The notes below the pieces were generated by a model. It had not been told where the DNA came from. It worked only from the letters and a program-made list of their open reading frames with translations, and did not search any database. A stretch of 64,000 bases of DNA. It comes from Streptomyces sp. NBC_00568. Its GTDB lineage: Bacteria; Actinomycetota; Actinomycetes; Streptomycetales; Streptomycetaceae. The position numbers were made by a program, and so were the translations under genes. Where the stretch lies: NCBI RefSeq assembly GCF_026341855.1, contig NZ_JAPENW010000001.1, positions 1,922,001 to 1,986,000 on the forward strand, written 5' to 3'. This document shows positions 1 to 8,501 of this stretch, piece by piece (the first letter of the stretch is position 1; each line of letters begins with the position of its first letter).

Positions 1-122
1 GCGTGCATCCCGGTGAGGGAGTTCTCCAGGGTGTCGAGCGGCTGGACGACCGCCGGCGGGGTCTGCCGGTCGTGCGGTGGGAGCACCAGATCGGGACTGG
101 TGACGGCTATCGCGGTCGGCAC
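1..122 (-). CDS. 5' end of an unknown gene cut by the window edge
   Basis: The minus strand is open from a GTG at 122 (a second in-frame GTG lies at 131) to the window edge, giving about 40 residues that begin MPTAIAVTSPDLVLPPHD. Nearly every third codon position is G or C, as expected for a real Streptomyces gene. No family is recognisable from this fragment and no strong ribosome binding site separates the two starts. It would be transcribed divergently from the chitinase gene. Confidence 0.45.
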   Translation of the reverse strand, partial: MPTAIAVTSPDLVLPPHDRQTPPAVVQPLDTLENSLTGMH

Positions 123-480
123 GCTGCACACACCCCGTTCGCTGGGGCGGGGTGGTCAACCACCGCCTCAGATCGCCCCTTTTATCGCCATGGAGCGTCA
201 CGGACGACCACAAACGGCCGCAGATCGTCACTGTGACGTCCTCTTGCATCAGCACCATATCCACGGCATGGCCCGCTCAACACCGAATCTCCGAGATCAT
301 CTCACCGAAGGTGCGGGCGTGATCAACGGAGAGTGAGCCGGGCGATGACAACTCAACCCCTCGGTAAGGGTGTTGAGAACTCCAGAGGTCTTGACAACCA
401 GATTGGTCTGGACCAACTTGTATCCACCGGCGGTGGCCACCGTTCCGTTCCCCCTCCCCCACCTCTTCCCGGAGGACCCA
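123..480. other. Divergent intergenic region upstream of the chitinase
   Basis: This gap of about 360 bp holds no convincing gene. It carries the chitinase control region: a TTGACA hexamer at 391-396, a DasR-like palindrome at 402-417 and a GGAGGA ribosome binding site at 471-476. The stretch from 130 to 390 is comparatively AT-rich for this genome, which fits a promoter region. Confidence 0.5.
402..417. promoter_or_regulatory. DasR-like operator (dre site) before the chitinase
   Basis: The sequence ATTGGTCTGGACCAAC contains the inverted repeat TTGGTC/GACCAA around a two-base centre. It closely matches the known DasR-responsive element, consensus ACTGGTCTAGACCAGT. DasR is the GntR-family repressor of chitin and N-acetylglucosamine genes in Streptomyces, relieved by phosphorylated amino sugars. 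The site lies just downstream of a TTGACA -35-like hexamer (391-396), where a repressor would block RNA polymerase. Binding is inferred from sequence only. Confidence 0.75.
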
Positions 481-2187
481 GTGGACCGCGTCACCCGTAT
501 GCCCAGGCGGAGATGGGCGGGAGCCCTCGCCGCCGCCGTCACCGCATCCGTCCTCTCCCTCACCGGCCTGGCCGGCCAGGCCCAGGCCGCCGACGTCAAC
601 AACGCCAAGAACGGCGGCTACGAGTCCGGCCTGAGCAACTGGACGTGTTCGGCGAGCAGTGGTGCGACCGTCTCCTCGCCGGTGCACGGCGGCTCGGCCG
701 CGCTGAAGGGCACGCCCGCGGGGCAGGACAACGCCAAGTGCACCCAGTCCGTCGCCGTCAAGCCCAACTCGACGTACACGCTGAGCGCCTGGGTGCAGGG
801 CGGCTACACCTACCTCGGGGCCACCGGCACGGGGACGACGGACGTGTCGACGTGGACGCCCGACTCCTCCTCCTGGAAGCAGTTGACGACCACCTTCACC
901 ACCGGTGCCTCGACGACGTCGGTGACGGTCTACACGCACGGCTGGTACGGACAGGCCGCCTACTTCGCCGACGATCTCTCGGTGTTCGGCCCCGACGGCG
1001 GCGGTGGCGGGGACCCGGCCCCGACGGTCCCGGCGACCCCGGCCGGACTCTCCGTGCCGTCCACGACCTCGTCGTCCGTCTCCCTCGCCTGGAACACGGT
1101 GTCGGGCGCGACCGGCTACAACGTCTACCAGGGCGGCTCCAAGGTCCAGTCGGTGACCGGGACCTCCGCGACCGTCTCGGGACTCGCCGCCTCCACCTCG
1201 TACTCCTTCCAGATCACGGCGACCAACTCGGCCGGTGAGTCGGCGAAGTCGTCGGCCGTCACCGGGACGACGACCGCGTCCTCGGGCGGCGGGGGCGGCG
1301 GAAGCGTGCCCGCGCACGCCGTGACGGGCTACTGGCAGAACTTCAACAACGGCGCGACCGTCCAGAAGATCTCCGCCGTGCAGTCGCAGTACGACATCAT
1401 CGCCGTCGCCTTCGCCGACGCCACGAGCACGCCGGGCGCGGTGAGCTTCACCCTCGACTCGGCCGGGCTCGGCGGCTACACCGTCGACCAGTTCAAGGCC
1501 GACATCAAGGCCAAGCAGGCCGCGGGCAAGAAGGTCATCATCTCCATCGGCGGCCAGAACGGCACCGTCTCGGTGAGCGACTCGGCGTCGGCCACGAACT
1601 TCGCCAACTCCGTCTACTCCCTGATGCAGACGTACGGTTTCGACGGCGTCGACATCGACCTGGAGAACGGCCTCAACGCCACCTACATGTCACAGGCGCT
1701 GCGGTCCCTGTCCGCGAAGGCCGGCTCGTCCCTGGTCATCACGATGGCCCCGCAGACGATCGACATGCAGTCCACGTCGAACGCCTACTTCCAGACCGCC
1801 CTGAACATCAAGGACATCCTCACCGTCGTCAACATGCAGTACTACAACAGCGGTTCGATGCTCGGCTGCGACGGCAAGGTCTACTCGCAGGGCTCGGTGG
1901 ACTTCCTGACGGCGCTCGCCTGCATCCAGCTGGAGGGCGGCCTCGCCCCGTCCCAGGTCGGCCTCGGCCTCCCCGCCTCCACCAGCGGCGCGGGCAGCGG
2001 CTACGTCTCCCCGACGATCGTGAACAACGCCCTCGACTGCCTGACCAAGCTCACCAACTGCGGTTCCTTCAAGCCCTCCAGGACCTACCCGGCCCTGCGC
2101 GGCGCGATGACCTGGTCGACGAACTGGGACGCCTCGGCCGGCAACGCCTGGTCGAACGCGGTGGGCCCGCACGTGCACGCGCTGTAG
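481..2187 (+). CDS. Secreted GH18 chitinase with CBM and fibronectin III domain
   Basis: Secreted endo-acting chitinase that cleaves chitin. The GTG at 481 is chosen because GGAGGA sits four bases upstream; ATG 499 is too far from it. Of about 568 residues, the first ~37 form a signal peptide ending AQA-AD. Next come a CBM4/9- or CBM16-like module (about 38-175), a fibronectin type III domain (about 185-270), a glycine linker, and the GH18 barrel. The catalytic DxxDxDxE motif (DGVDIDLE) is at about residues 388-395, with the acid Glu395. A DasR-like operator precedes it, so induction by chitin products is expected. It resembles Streptomyces ChiA-type enzymes. Confidence 0.95.
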   Translation: MDRVTRMPRRRWAGALAAAVTASVLSLTGLAGQAQAADVNNAKNGGYESGLSNWTCSASSGATVSSPVHGGSAALKGTPAGQDNAKCTQSVAVKPNSTYTLSAWVQGGYTYLGATGTGTTDVSTWTPDSSSWKQLTTTFTTGASTTSVTVYTHGWYGQAAYFADDLSVFGPDGGGGGDPAPTVPATPAGLSVPSTTSSSVSLAWNTVSGATGYNVYQGGSKVQSVTGTSATVSGLAASTSYSFQITATNSAGESAKSSAVTGTTTASSGGGGGGSVPAHAVTGYWQNFNNGATVQKISAVQSQYDIIAVAFADATSTPGAVSFTLDSAGLGGYTVDQFKADIKAKQAAGKKVIISIGGQNGTVSVSDSASATNFANSVYSLMQTYGFDGVDIDLENGLNATYMSQALRSLSAKAGSSLVITMAPQTIDMQSTSNAYFQTALNIKDILTVVNMQYYNSGSMLGCDGKVYSQGSVDFLTALACIQLEGGLAPSQVGLGLPASTSGAGSGYVSPTIVNNALDCLTKLTNCGSFKPSRTYPALRGAMTWSTNWDASAGNAWSNAVGPHVHAL

Positions 2188-2218
2188 TTCCGTCCCCGCT
2201 CCCCGCCTGTCCCACTCC

Positions 2219-2252
2219 GCCCCCGCTCGCCGCAGCCGCGACGAGCGGGGGC
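2219..2252 (+). terminator. Hairpin terminator after the chitinase
   Basis: Arms GCCCCCGCTCG (2219-2229) and CGAGCGGGGGC (2242-2252) form an 11-bp perfect stem with a 12-base loop, 31 bases after the chitinase stop. There is no T-run, which is usual for Streptomyces terminators. Confidence 0.75.
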
Positions 2253-2273
2253 GGCGGTCTTCGGGGACCGCGC

Positions 2274-2340
2274 CGCGGAACGGGTCCGGCGACGCGGAAC
2301 GGGTCCGGCGGCGCGGAACGGGTCCGGCGACGCGGCCGGC
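2274..2340. repeat. 19-bp tandem repeat, three copies plus a partial one
   Basis: CGCGGAACGGGTCCGGCGA occurs at 2274, 2293 (one change) and 2312, followed by a truncated fourth copy. It lies between the chitinase terminator and the 3' end of the convergent transporter gene. The function is unknown; replication slippage is the simplest origin. Confidence 0.8.
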
Positions 2341-2376
2341 GCCGGGCTCCCGCAGCCGCAACCGCAACGCAACCGC

Positions 2377-3693
2377 TCAGAAGAACTCCGACCACGGCTG
2401 GTCCCAGACCTGTTTGGCACACAGGATCAGGAACAGGACGCCCGCGATCACGAGCATGGCGTTGCTCAGGAGCCCGTTGCGCCATTCCCGGGGCGTGCGG
2501 GAGGAGTTGAGGAGCCGGAGGAGGGTCAGGGCGAGGAAGGGGAGGAAGGCCGCGCCCAGGACTCCGTAGAGGATCACCAGGCGGAACGGCTGCCCCTGGA
2601 AGAGGAGCACGATCGGCGGGAAGGTCAGCCAGAGAAGGTACGCGCGGAAGGCCCAGGACTTGTCGCGCCGCCCCGAGGCGACCTCCTCGCCCCTCGCCGG
2701 CCCGCCGCGGTAGTGCGCCACGAAGTCGGCGAACATCAGGCTCACGCCGTGCCAGACGCCGATCAGCGAGGTGAAGGACGTGGCGAAGAAGCCGATCAGG
2801 AAGAACTTCGCGGTCGCCGTGCCGTATTCGGCCGCGAGGAGGTCACTGAGCTGGAGCAGACCCTTGTCGCCGCTCGCGATGGCCACCTGGGCGGAGTGGA
2901 GCAGTTCCGCGCCGACGAAGAGCATCGCGATCACGAAGATGCCCGTGGTGACGTAGGCGACGCGGTTGTCGAGCCGCATGACCTTCATCCAGCCGGTGTC
3001 GGTCCAGCCCTTGGCGTTGACCCAGTAGCCGTAGGCGGCGAGCGTGATGGTGCCGCCGACGCCGCCGATCAGGCCGAGTGTGTTGAGGACGGAGTCCTTC
3101 TCGTCGGGCAGGACGGGGAGCAGGCCCGCGAACGCGTCCGGCAGGTTCGGGGTGACCCGGATGGCCAGGTACACCGTCACCAGGAACATGACGCCGACCA
3201 GGACCGTCATGACCTTCTCGAAGACCTCGTACTTGTTGAACCAGACGAAGACCAGGCCGACCAGTCCGCAGGCGATGCCCCACCACTCGAGGTCCATGAC
3301 GCCGGGGAACAGCGCCTGGAGCGGCAGCGCGCTCGACGACATCGCGGCGGCGCCGTAGACGAAGCCCCAGACGACCACGTACACGACGAAGAAGTACGTG
3401 GTCCACCGGCCCAGGCTCGCCCAGCCGTCGAAGAGCGTGCGCCCGGTGGACAGATGCCAGCGGCCGGCCGCCTCGGCCAGCGAGATCTTGACCAGGCAGC
3501 CGATCACGGCGGCCCAGAGGAGGGTGTAGCCGAAGCTGCTGCCCGCGATGAGGGTCGCGACGAGGTCACCGGCTCCGACACCGGTCGCGGCGACCACGAT
3601 GCCGGGCCCGATGTACTTCCAACTGGACTTGCGGGGGCGGAAGACGGTCGCTGCGGTCTCCCCTGACGCTGACTTCCCACTGGTCTCCGTCAT
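2377..3693 (-). CDS. NRAMP-like membrane transporter lacking canonical metal-binding motifs
   Basis: Polytopic inner-membrane protein of about 438 residues with roughly 11 hydrophobic segments, matching the NRAMP (natural resistance-associated macrophage protein) fold. Canonical members import Mn2+ or Fe2+ using DPGN in TM1 and MPH in TM6. Here the TM1 position reads GVGAGDL and the TM6 region reads TLAAYGYW, so the standard ligands are missing. Substrate is therefore uncertain; a divergent NRAMP subfamily or another cation is possible. The start at ATG 3693 is where homology to the family begins (ETSGKS then the IGPG of TM1); no strong ribosome binding site is visible. It converges on the chitinase. 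Confidence 0.8.
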   Translation of the reverse strand: MTETSGKSASGETAATVFRPRKSSWKYIGPGIVVAATGVGAGDLVATLIAGSSFGYTLLWAAVIGCLVKISLAEAAGRWHLSTGRTLFDGWASLGRWTTYFFVVYVVVWGFVYGAAAMSSSALPLQALFPGVMDLEWWGIACGLVGLVFVWFNKYEVFEKVMTVLVGVMFLVTVYLAIRVTPNLPDAFAGLLPVLPDEKDSVLNTLGLIGGVGGTITLAAYGYWVNAKGWTDTGWMKVMRLDNRVAYVTTGIFVIAMLFVGAELLHSAQVAIASGDKGLLQLSDLLAAEYGTATAKFFLIGFFATSFTSLIGVWHGVSLMFADFVAHYRGGPARGEEVASGRRDKSWAFRAYLLWLTFPPIVLLFQGQPFRLVILYGVLGAAFLPFLALTLLRLLNSSRTPREWRNGLLSNAMLVIAGVLFLILCAKQVWDQPWSEFF

Positions 3694-4067
3694 GCGATTC
3701 AAGAAAGCGCAAAGGGCGAGGGCGGCACAAGGGCGCGTACGCCGATCGCCACGCGATCCACGCAGGGCGGTCGCAGGAGGTCCCGCGGCCCGGGCCTCGG
3801 GGGCGCTGGCCAGACCCGCCCCCGCCAATGCCCGCACACCCCGACCCGCACCCCGACCCGCACCCCGCTCACGGCCGGCTCACGGCCGGCTCACGGCCGG
3901 CTCACGGCCGATTCACGCCACCGGCCCTCTGACACACCTTGACCTGCTCATGCCATGGGCCCACCATGAGCGCCACACCCGCACCAGGCACGTCGCCATG
4001 GACCACCCCCCGCTCCACTCCCCACATTCCGGAGATCCCGGAATTCCTGGAGAAACAAGGAGACTTC
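3694..4067. other. Intergenic region between divergent transporter and carboxypeptidase genes
   Basis: This 374-bp gap has no credible gene. It holds a C-rich duplication (CCCCGACCCGCA, twice, about 3838-3861), an 11-bp tandem repeat at 3867-3910, and by position the promoters of the two divergent genes. The carboxypeptidase ribosome binding site AAGGAGA is at about 4057-4063. Confidence 0.5.
3867..3910. repeat. 11-bp tandem repeat, four copies
   Basis: GCTCACGGCCG is repeated four times head to tail (3867, 3878, 3889, 3900), followed by a decayed copy. Each unit contains the self-complementary core CGGCCG, so the array can form alternative small hairpins. It lies about 160 bp upstream of the carboxypeptidase start. 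Confidence 0.8.
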
Positions 4068-5444
4068 ATGCGACTTCGCATACGCGGCAGCGCCCGCGGC
4101 AGCACCGACGGCAAGGGCAGAGGCGGCCGGCGCGGCGCCGCGCTCGCCGTCCTCGCGGCCCTCGCCCTCGCCGCTCCCCTCACCGCCACCGCCCCCGACG
4201 CCACGGCGAGCGGGGCGAAGGCCCCCGCACCCTCGGCCGACGACATCAGGCAGTACGAGATCCATCAGAGCTCGACTCCCGTGTCGCGTACGGCGATCCA
4301 GCAGTCCGGGGTCACCGTGGACGAGGCCGACGAGGAGACCGTCGTCGTCTCGGGCCGCGCGGACCAGATCAGCAAGCTGCGCCGGGAGGGCTACGACGTC
4401 TCCCTGCTGGGCTCGGCGCCCGACCGCGCCGCAAGCGCCTCCGACGTGCGCCTCTTCGACTTCCCGACGGCGGACGCGAAGTACCACAACTACGCGGAGA
4501 CGAACGCGGAGATCGACCAGCGTCTCGCGGCCTACCCGAGCATCATGAGCAAGAGGGTGATCGGCAAGTCCTACCAGGGCCGGGACATCGTCGCTATCAA
4601 GGTCAGCGACAACGTCGCGACCGACGAGAGCGAACCCGAGGTCCTCCTCACCTTCCACCAGCACGCCCGCGAGCACCTCACGGTGGAGATGGCGCTGTAC
4701 CTGCTGCGTGAGCTCGGGGCGGGCTACGGCAGCGACTCCCGCGTCACCAGCATGGTGAACAACCGCGAGATCTGGCTCGTCCCGGACCTCAACCCGGACG
4801 GCGGCGAGTACGACATCGCGAGCGGCTCCTACCGCTCGTGGCGCAAGAACCGCCAGCCCAACTCCGGTTCCTCGTACGTCGGTACGGACCTGAACCGCAA
4901 CTGGAACTACAAGTGGGGCTGCTGCGGCGGCTCTTCGGGTTCCACGTCCTCGGAGACCTACCGCGGGACGTCGGCCGAGTCGGCTCCCGAGGTGAAGGTG
5001 GTCGCCGACTTCGTCCGTGGCCGGGTGGTCGGCGGCAAGCAGCAGATCAAGGCCGGCATCGACTTCCACACCTACAGCGAGCTCGTGCTGTGGCCGTTCG
5101 GGTACACCTACTCCGACACGGCGACGGGGATGACGGCGGACGACTACAACGCCTTCAAGACCGTCGGCCAGAAGATGGCCGCGAGCAACGGCTACACGGC
5201 CGAACAGGCCAGTGACCTGTACATCACGGACGGCTCGATCGACGACTACCTCTGGGGCAGCCAGAAGATCTTCGACTACACCTTCGAGATGTATCCGTCG
5301 TCCAGCTCCGGCGGCGGCTTCTACCCGCCCGACGAGGTCATCGAGCGGGAGACGTCCAGGAACCGGGACGCGGTGCTCCAACTCCTGGAGAACGCCGACT
5401 GCATGTACCGGTCCATCGGCAAGGCGGCCCAGTACTGCGCCTAG
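4068..5444 (+). CDS. Secreted zinc carboxypeptidase, M14 family
   Basis: Secreted metallocarboxypeptidase that removes C-terminal residues from peptides. ATG 4068 follows AAGGAGA and opens a signal peptide (arginine-rich N-terminus, then an Ala/Leu core to about residue 40). The propeptide spans about 45-130 and the catalytic domain about 135-440. Visible zinc ligands are His199 and Glu202 (HAREH) and His334 (DFHTYSE). The substrate-binding arginine lies in DLNRNW and the catalytic glutamate is Glu407 in TFEMYP. Length (458 residues) fits the Streptomyces carboxypeptidase T-like group. It probably serves extracellular protein scavenging, like the neighbouring secreted chitinase. Confidence 0.93.
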   Translation: MRLRIRGSARGSTDGKGRGGRRGAALAVLAALALAAPLTATAPDATASGAKAPAPSADDIRQYEIHQSSTPVSRTAIQQSGVTVDEADEETVVVSGRADQISKLRREGYDVSLLGSAPDRAASASDVRLFDFPTADAKYHNYAETNAEIDQRLAAYPSIMSKRVIGKSYQGRDIVAIKVSDNVATDESEPEVLLTFHQHAREHLTVEMALYLLRELGAGYGSDSRVTSMVNNREIWLVPDLNPDGGEYDIASGSYRSWRKNRQPNSGSSYVGTDLNRNWNYKWGCCGGSSGSTSSETYRGTSAESAPEVKVVADFVRGRVVGGKQQIKAGIDFHTYSELVLWPFGYTYSDTATGMTADDYNAFKTVGQKMAASNGYTAEQASDLYITDGSIDDYLWGSQKIFDYTFEMYPSSSSGGGFYPPDEVIERETSRNRDAVLQLLENADCMYRSIGKAAQYCA

Positions 5445-5464
5445 GAGGCAGGCCGGTCGATGAC

Positions 5465-5507
5465 CGGGGAACCGCGCGCCCCGCGTGACCGGGCGCGCGG
5501 TTCCCCG
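5465..5507. terminator. Strong hairpin terminator between convergent genes
   Basis: A perfect 17-bp stem is formed by 5465-5481 and 5491-5507 around a 9-base loop (core GGGGAACCGCGCGCCC with its complement). It lies 20 bases after the carboxypeptidase stop and just before the 3' end of the convergent gene, so it can serve both. Confidence 0.85.
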
Positions 5508-5513
5508 TACCGC

Positions 5514-6332
5514 TTACGGCTTCTCGCCCTCGTCCTTCGTCCCGGCCGCCTCGGAAGCGGACGTGTCCGAAGCGGGCGCCTCGGAAGCGGACGTGTCGGA
5601 ATCCGATGCCTCCGAAGCATCGGAAGCATCCGTCGCCTCGGATGCTTCCGACGTCTCGGCCGCGCCGGACGCCTCGAGTTCCTCGGGCACCTCGGCAGAC
5701 GTGGTGTCCTCGGCGTCCTCCGTGTCTTCGCCGTCCTCGAAGTAGACGTCCAGGACGGCGTCGAGCTGTTCCTCCCACTCCTTGAACCGTGACCGCGCGC
5801 TCGCCTCGATCTCGAGGGGATACCAGCGGCGGTCCGGCGTGTGCACCGTCACGGTGAACCTCTTGCCGAAGCGCGGCGACTCCGTCTCGACGGCACCGAT
5901 CTCGTCCCAGCGGAACTCCGCCTCCTGGTCGTCCAGACGCAGGCGTACGCCGCTGTGGTCGGCCGTGACCGAGGCGCGCCGGTCGGAGGCCTCGAAGACG
6001 GGACCGTCGGGGGCGGGGCCGGATTCCGGCTCCGCCCGGGACTCCTGTTCCGTCCCGGAGTCGGATTCCGCTTCGGACGCGGGCTCCTTCGGGGTCTCGG
6101 CGGCGGGCGCCTCGTCGGACGCCGCGTCGCCGGGGACCGACTCGTCGGAGACGGTCCCCTCGGCGGCGGCCTCCTCGGTCCCCTCGACCGCGTCCTTCGG
6201 CTCCGCCGGCACGGGTGACGTAAGCCCGGGGATGTACGCCGGGTTCACCGCGGCGGCGTCCAGGGGCTGGCTCTTCGAACCTATGCGCTGCTCCACAGCG
6301 GGAAGTATGGTCGAAGATCCTGTGTCGGACAC
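5514..6332 (-). CDS. Acidic low-complexity protein with a small central folded domain
   Basis: Conserved-looking protein of unknown function, 272 residues, starting at GTG 6332. The N-terminal ~110 residues and C-terminal ~70 residues are low complexity and rich in Glu, Asp, Ser, Ala and Thr. A compact central region of about 115-200 (EASDRRASVTAD through the WEEQLDAVLDVYF end) looks like a small beta domain of PH-like type. No signal peptide or membrane segment is seen, so it is probably cytoplasmic. The C-terminal SEA/SDT repeats reflect DNA repeats, including an 11-bp inverted repeat (5621-5631 with 5640-5650) inside the coding sequence. It follows the GntP permease gene by 28 bp. Confidence 0.75.
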   Translation of the reverse strand: MSDTGSSTILPAVEQRIGSKSQPLDAAAVNPAYIPGLTSPVPAEPKDAVEGTEEAAAEGTVSDESVPGDAASDEAPAAETPKEPASEAESDSGTEQESRAEPESGPAPDGPVFEASDRRASVTADHSGVRLRLDDQEAEFRWDEIGAVETESPRFGKRFTVTVHTPDRRWYPLEIEASARSRFKEWEEQLDAVLDVYFEDGEDTEDAEDTTSAEVPEELEASGAAETSEASEATDASDASEASDSDTSASEAPASDTSASEAAGTKDEGEKP

Positions 6333-6360
6333 AGCCAGCCCCTACTTAGCTATGCCTCTG

Positions 6361-7884
6361 TTACACGAAGAGGCTCACGACGGCGGCCACGGCGAACCCC
6401 GCGACGGACAGCACCGACTCCAGAACGGTCCAGGTCCTGAGGGTGTCGCGCTCGCTGATGCCGAAGTACTTGGCCACCATCCAGAAGCCGCCGTCGTTGA
6501 CGTGCGAGGCGAAGATGGAGCCCGCCGAGATCGCCATGATGACCAGGGCGACGAAGGCCTGGGAGTGGTCGCCCTCGACGAGCAGCGGGGCGACGATGCC
6601 GGCCGTGGTGACGATCGCGACCGTCGCCGAGCCCTGGGCGACCCGCAGGACCAGGGAGATCAGATAGGCCAGGAAGATCACCGGGAGGCCGACGTCGTTG
6701 AAGGTGTCCGAGAGGGCCTGGGCGACTCCGCTCGCCTTCAGCACGGCGCCGAAGATGCCGCCGGCGCCGACCACGAGCAGAATGTTGCCGACCGGCTTCA
6801 GGGACGAAGTCGACACGGTCTCCAGGGACTTGCGGGACCAGCCGCGCCGGATGCCGAGCAGGTAGTAGGCGAGGACCAGGGCGATCGTGAGGGCCACGAA
6901 GGGGCTGCCGAAGAACTCGATGACCGAGCGCAAGGTGGAAGGATCGAGGGCGATCGAGGAGAACGTCGCCGCGAGGATCAGCACCAGGGGCGTACCGATG
7001 ATGCCGAGGACCGTGCCGAGCGGCACCGGCTTCTCCTGCGGCTCGGCGCCTTCCTCCGCGCTCCCGGCTCCGCCCGGCCGGAGGGTGCCCGCGGCGCGCT
7101 GTTCCTCGATGACGGCCAGCTTGGCCTCGGCGGCCGCCTCGACCATGTCCTGCGGTACGGGGACGAAGATCCGCTTGCCGATCCAGGCGGAGTAGACCCA
7201 GGCGGCCAGCACGGCGGGGATGCCGCAGACGATGCCCATGAGGATGACCCAGCCGAGCTGGACGTGCAGCAGTCCCGCGGCGGCGACCGGGCCGGGGTGC
7301 GGCGGCAGGAAGGCGTGGGTCATCGACAGGCCGGCGAGCAGCGGCAGGCAGTAGAGCAGGATCGACTTGCCGGAGCGCTTGGCGGCGGCGTAGACGAGCG
7401 GCGCGAGGACGAAGATGCCGACGTCGAAGAAGACCGGGATGCCGAAGATCAGGCCGGTCAGGCCCATGGCGAGCGGGGCCCTCTTCTCGCCGAAGAGGTT
7501 GAGCAGCCGGGTCGCCAGTACCTCGGCGCCGCCGCTGACTTCGAGGATCGCCCCGAGCATCGTGCCGAGGCCGATGATGATCGCGACATGGCCGAGGATG
7601 CCGCCCATGCCCGTCTCGATGACCGACACCGCGGTGGACCTCTGGACCGTGCCGAACAGTTCCGTGACCGAGAGTCCGGCGGCGAGGCCGACGGCTATGG
7701 AGACGGCGAGCAGGGCGACGAACGGCTGGAGCCTGACCTTGATGATCAGGAAGAGGAGGAGCGCGATTCCGAGGGCGGCGACCGTGAGCAGTCCGGCCGT
7801 GCCGTCGAGAAGGAGCAGGAGACCACCGGTGTGGGGTGGTGTCTCCGGGGCCGGGGCTGTCGCTGCGAGCGGATACGACGACAT
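6361..7884 (-). CDS. GntP-family permease (gluconate/sugar-acid or D-serine type)
   Basis: Inner-membrane proton symporter of the GntP family, 507 residues with about 12-14 hydrophobic segments. Family members carry gluconate and related sugar acids (GntP/GntT) or D-serine (DsdX). The family-like ETGMGGILGHVAII segment and the FGIPVFFDVGIFVLAPLV segment are clear. ATG 7884 fits the start of TM1 and has GAGG upstream. It is followed by the acidic protein gene. The neighbouring RidA, IclR, KDG-type kinase, deaminase and deacylase genes suggest an amino-sugar acid such as N-acetylglucosaminate or a D-amino acid as substrate; this is inference from context. Confidence 0.85.
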   Translation of the reverse strand: MSSYPLAATAPAPETPPHTGGLLLLLDGTAGLLTVAALGIALLLFLIIKVRLQPFVALLAVSIAVGLAAGLSVTELFGTVQRSTAVSVIETGMGGILGHVAIIIGLGTMLGAILEVSGGAEVLATRLLNLFGEKRAPLAMGLTGLIFGIPVFFDVGIFVLAPLVYAAAKRSGKSILLYCLPLLAGLSMTHAFLPPHPGPVAAAGLLHVQLGWVILMGIVCGIPAVLAAWVYSAWIGKRIFVPVPQDMVEAAAEAKLAVIEEQRAAGTLRPGGAGSAEEGAEPQEKPVPLGTVLGIIGTPLVLILAATFSSIALDPSTLRSVIEFFGSPFVALTIALVLAYYLLGIRRGWSRKSLETVSTSSLKPVGNILLVVGAGGIFGAVLKASGVAQALSDTFNDVGLPVIFLAYLISLVLRVAQGSATVAIVTTAGIVAPLLVEGDHSQAFVALVIMAISAGSIFASHVNDGGFWMVAKYFGISERDTLRTWTVLESVLSVAGFAVAAVVSLFV

Positions 7885-8002
7885 GTCGGGGGGCCTCGTT
7901 TTCGTAAGTCCATCGGGCTTTCGGGCAGGGCGAATCGCGGTGCGGCACCCCGGATTCGGCGGGTGCCGCACCGTGACGACGTACGAGGTGCGGGAGGTGA
8001 TC

Positions 8003-8089
8003 GGGCGTCAGCCCGGAGAGAGGGCGTCAGCCCGGAGAGCGGACGTCAGCCCGGAAGGAGGGCGTCGGACCCGGGACCGGACGTCAGCC
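8003..8089. repeat. 19-bp tandem repeat, five copies, ending in the ridA stop
   Basis: GGGCGTCAGCCCGGAGAGA repeats with exact 19-bp spacing: the core CGTCAG occurs at 8006, 8025, 8044, 8063 (as CGTCGG) and 8082. The last copy runs into the 3' end of the RidA gene, and the array fills much of the 200-bp gap before the permease gene. On the minus-strand transcript it lies between two co-directional genes, so it could affect read-through or RNA stability. Confidence 0.8.
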
Positions 8090-8494
8090 GAGGACGGCGA
8101 GTACGTCGATCTCGACGAGGAGTCCGGCCGGCAGGCCGACGTAGACCGTCGTCCGGGCGGCGGGGGGCGCGGTGAGGCCCTGGTCCTCGAAGTACTGGTT
8201 GTAGATCTGGTTCATCTCGGCGAAGTGGCCGACGTCCGTGAGGTAGACGCGGATCATCATCGCGTCGTCCCAGCCGGAGCCGCCCTCCTCGAGGATCGCC
8301 TTGACGTTGGCGAGGGTCTGCAGCGTCTGCTCGCGCAGGGTCGGCCCGGCGGGCGTCGGGGGCCTGCCCTCCTCGGCGGGCAGGAAGCCGACCTGGCCGG
8401 CGACCTGGAGGATGTTCCCCTTCTTCACGCCGTGCGAGAACTTGGCGGGCGGGGTGGTGTGGGTCTTCGGGGTGAGGGCGATCTTGTCGGTCAT
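8084..8494 (-). CDS. ridA: RidA-family enamine/imine deaminase
   Basis: Small cytoplasmic protein (136 residues) of the RidA/YjgF/L-PSP family, which hydrolyses reactive enamine and imine intermediates such as 2-aminoacrylate released by PLP-dependent dehydratases. The family features are the VAGQVGF strand, the ILEEGGSGWDDAMMIRVYLTD segment and the C-terminal PPAARTTVYVGLP, containing the conserved arginine that binds the substrate carboxylate. ATG 8494 starts seven bases after the IclR stop, so the two are probably one transcript. The nearby fold-III PLP deaminase makes exactly the type of product RidA would process. Confidence 0.92.
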   Translation of the reverse strand: MTDKIALTPKTHTTPPAKFSHGVKKGNILQVAGQVGFLPAEEGRPPTPAGPTLREQTLQTLANVKAILEEGGSGWDDAMMIRVYLTDVGHFAEMNQIYNQYFEDQGLTAPPAARTTVYVGLPAGLLVEIDVLAVLG

Positions 8495-8501
8495 GCGCTG
8501 A

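Noticed and set aside
277..1317. Long minus-strand open frame across the chitinase gene
   Set aside because: Arg/Gly-rich shadow frame of the chitinase; the plus-strand frame has signal peptide, CBM and GH18 motifs.
5782..8175. 797-codon plus-strand frame across 5782-8175
   Set aside because: It mirrors the acidic protein and the GntP permease; composition is Asp/Arg/Gly-rich nonsense with no family features.
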